Origin: Mycobacteriaceae bacterium
GTDB lineage: Bacteria > Actinomycetota > Actinomycetes > Mycobacteriales > Mycobacteriaceae
Reading direction: 5' to 3'
Length of the DNA: 8,336 nucleotides
NCBI GenBank assembly: GCA_019242135.1
Contig: JAFAWC010000352.1
Location: 1 to 8,336, forward strand
The notes under the pieces were generated by a model that had not been told where the DNA came from, searched no databases, and saw nothing but the letters and a program-made list of their open reading frames with translations. Position numbers and translations under genes: made by a program. Shown here one piece after another: positions 7,212 through 8,336 of this stretch; position 1 is the first letter of the stretch; the number at the start of each line of letters is the position of its first letter.

Positions 7212-8329
7212 ATAGCCATCAAACGGTAGGGGCGCTTTCGGTGGTGCTGGCCGGGGGCGGCACAGCCGGTCACGTCGAGCCGGCGATGGCCGTCGCCGAC
7301 GCGCTGAAGTCCCTCGATGCCGCGGTGCAGATCACCGCGTTGGGCACCGCGCGCGGGCTGGAGACCCGGCTGGTGCCTGAGCGCGGCTATCGCCTCGAGC
7401 TCATCACGCCGGTGCCGCTGCCGCGCAAGCTCAACGAGGACCTCCTCCGGCTGCCGCCGCGGGTGTGGCGGGCCGTCCGGGAGAGCCGCGCGGTCCTCGA
7501 CCAGGTCGCCGCCGACGTGGTCGTCGGGTTCGGCGGCTACGTTGCGCTGCCGGCCTATCTGGCCGCCCGCGGCGGTCCGCGGCGGTCTCGGATCCCGGTC
7601 GTGGTCCACGAGGCCAACGCCAGTGCTGGGTTGGCGAACCGCGTCGGCGCACGAGGCGCGCGGCGGGTGCTCTCGGCAGTGCCCGACTGCGGGCTGGCCC
7701 GCGCCGAGGTCGTCGGGGTGCCGGTGCGCGCGGAGATCACCGCGTTGGACCGCAGCGCAATGCGCGCAGCGGCGCGCGCCCACTTCGGTTTCGCCGAGGA
7801 TGCGCTCGTCCTGTTGGTGTTCGGCGGCTCTCAGGGTGCCGTGTCGATCAATCGAGCGGTCGCTGCGGCCGCGAAAAAACTTGCCACTGCGGGCATTTCG
7901 GTACTTCATGCGCACGGGCCGAAGAACCGCCTCGACCTTCCGGAGCCCGCCGACGGCGACCCGCCGTATGTCGCGGTCCCGTATCTGACCCGGATGGACC
8001 TGGCCTACGCGGCGGCCGACCTGGCGGTGTGCCGGTCGGGTGCGATGACGGTTGCCGAGGTGTCGGCCGTCGGGCTGCCCGCCGTCTACGTTCCGCTGCC
8101 GATCGGCAACGGCGAGCAACGCCTCAACGCGCTGCCGGTGGTCAACGCGGGCGGCGGGCTACTGGTAGCTGATCGTGACCTCACGGCCGACCATGTCGCC
8201 GACACGGTGGCGGCGGTGCTCACCGATGCTCCCCGGCTCGCGGCGATGACCGCCGCGGCGGCGCTGGCGGGCCACCCCGACGCCGCCCGACGGGTCGCGC
8301 AGGTCGCGCTGGAGGTCGCCCGGCGATGA
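7208..8329 (+). CDS. murG: MurG, lipid II-forming GlcNAc transferase
   Basis: This peripheral membrane GT-B (family GT28) enzyme transfers GlcNAc from UDP-GlcNAc to lipid I, making lipid II on the inner membrane face. The 373-aa product has the N-domain glycine-rich loop G-G-G-T-A-G-H at 16-22, a second loop G-F-G-G-Y at 107-111, and [12 protein letters not shown] from 134. The donor-binding C-domain has G-G-S-Q-G-A at 206-211 and R-S-G-A-M-T-V-A-E with Glu284, the family residue contacting the ribose, followed by [16 protein letters not shown] 7208 is supported by the preceding GGAAGG. The N-terminus ahead of the first loop is only 15 residues, shorter than in M. tuberculosis MurG as I recall. 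Its TGA overlaps a putative murC ATG. Codons 7874-7909 (AAA AAA CTT ... ATT, GTA CTT CAT) are less biased than the rest. Confidence 0.97.
   Translation: MNSHQTVGALSVVLAGGGTAGHVEPAMAVADALKSLDAAVQITALGTARGLETRLVPERGYRLELITPVPLPRKLNEDLLRLPPRVWRAVRESRAVLDQVAADVVVGFGGYVALPAYLAARGGPRRSRIPVVVHEANASAGLANRVGARGARRVLSAVPDCGLARAEVVGVPVRAEITALDRSAMRAAARAHFGFAEDALVLLVFGGSQGAVSINRAVAAAAKKLATAGISVLHAHGPKNRLDLPEPADGDPPYVAVPYLTRMDLAYAAADLAVCRSGAMTVAEVSAVGLPAVYVPLPIGNGEQRLNALPVVNAGGGLLVADRDLTADHVADTVAAVLTDAPRLAAMTAAAALAGHPDAARRVAQVALEVARR
8311..8316 (+). promoter_or_regulatory. Putative murC ribosome binding site
   Basis: GGAGGT at 8311-8316, within the last murG codons, is the strongest Shine-Dalgarno match among the gene starts in the window and lies 9 nt before ATG 8326. 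It supports a murC start overlapping the murG stop as ATGA (8326-8329). Confidence 0.65.
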
Positions 8330-8336
8330 CGCTGCA
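8326..8336 (+). CDS. murC: Putative start of murC, UDP-MurNAc:L-Ala ligase (partial)
   Basis: Only ATG ACG CTG and two further bases are present (Met-Thr-Leu-). Nothing in the peptide itself identifies it. The call rests on the ATGA overlap with murG, the GGAGGT 9 nt upstream and the fixed actinobacterial order in which murC follows murG. MurC would add L-Ala to UDP-MurNAc, the step before MurD. The true start could lie beyond the window. Confidence 0.55.

Noticed and set aside
7874..7880. AAAAAAC in murG as a programmed -1 frameshift site
   Set aside because: The heptamer matches a known slippery sequence, but the reading frame divides it AAA AAA C rather than A AAA AAC. The zero frame continues into an intact, full-length MurG, so no frameshift product is needed.

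Overview
The window is a compact, entirely plus-strand segment of the division and cell wall (dcw) cluster of a high-GC actinobacterium. Protein sequence and gene order (pbpB-murE-murF-mraY-murD-ftsW-murG-murC) point to a Mycobacterium or close relative. As I recall the M. tuberculosis proteins, MurF, MraY, MurD, FtsW and MurG match closely over long stretches, but MurE and MurG have shorter N-termini and FtsW is shorter at both ends. This is therefore a different mycobacterial species, which I cannot name. GTG starts, strong G/C preference at third codon positions and near-absence of TTA codons fit that assignment.

Layout: 1-314 is the C-terminal end of the division transpeptidase PbpB/FtsI. 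A 19-nt gap is followed by murE (334-1830), murF (1827-3311), mraY/murX (3308-4387), murD (4380-5810), a 6-nt gap, ftsW (5817-7211), murG (7208-8329) and the first codons of murC (from 8326). Five of the seven junctions overlap by 4 or 8 nt and none has room for a promoter or terminator, so the visible part behaves as one polycistronic, translationally coupled unit. No stretch over 20 nt lacks a gene. I found no RNA gene, mobile element, CRISPR array or terminator.

Functionally, MurD, MurE and MurF add D-Glu, meso-diaminopimelate and D-Ala-D-Ala to UDP-MurNAc-L-Ala, the product of MurC. MraY moves the phospho-MurNAc-pentapeptide to decaprenyl phosphate (lipid I) and MurG adds GlcNAc (lipid II). 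FtsW with PbpB polymerises and crosslinks the product at the septum. All key catalytic motifs looked for are intact.

The second look found no new biological system; this is an ordinary conserved region. The points worth checking are small: a conserved-looking basic GQR-repeat tail on FtsW whose codons also hold the murG ribosome binding site, a G7 homopolymer early in the essential mraY gene, local pockets of rare codons in murF and murD (the only two TTA codons noticed), a MurE with a short N-terminus fixed by an in-frame stop and an R-A-Q in place of D-S-R, and a Cys-Gly-Cys next to the PbpB KTG motif.
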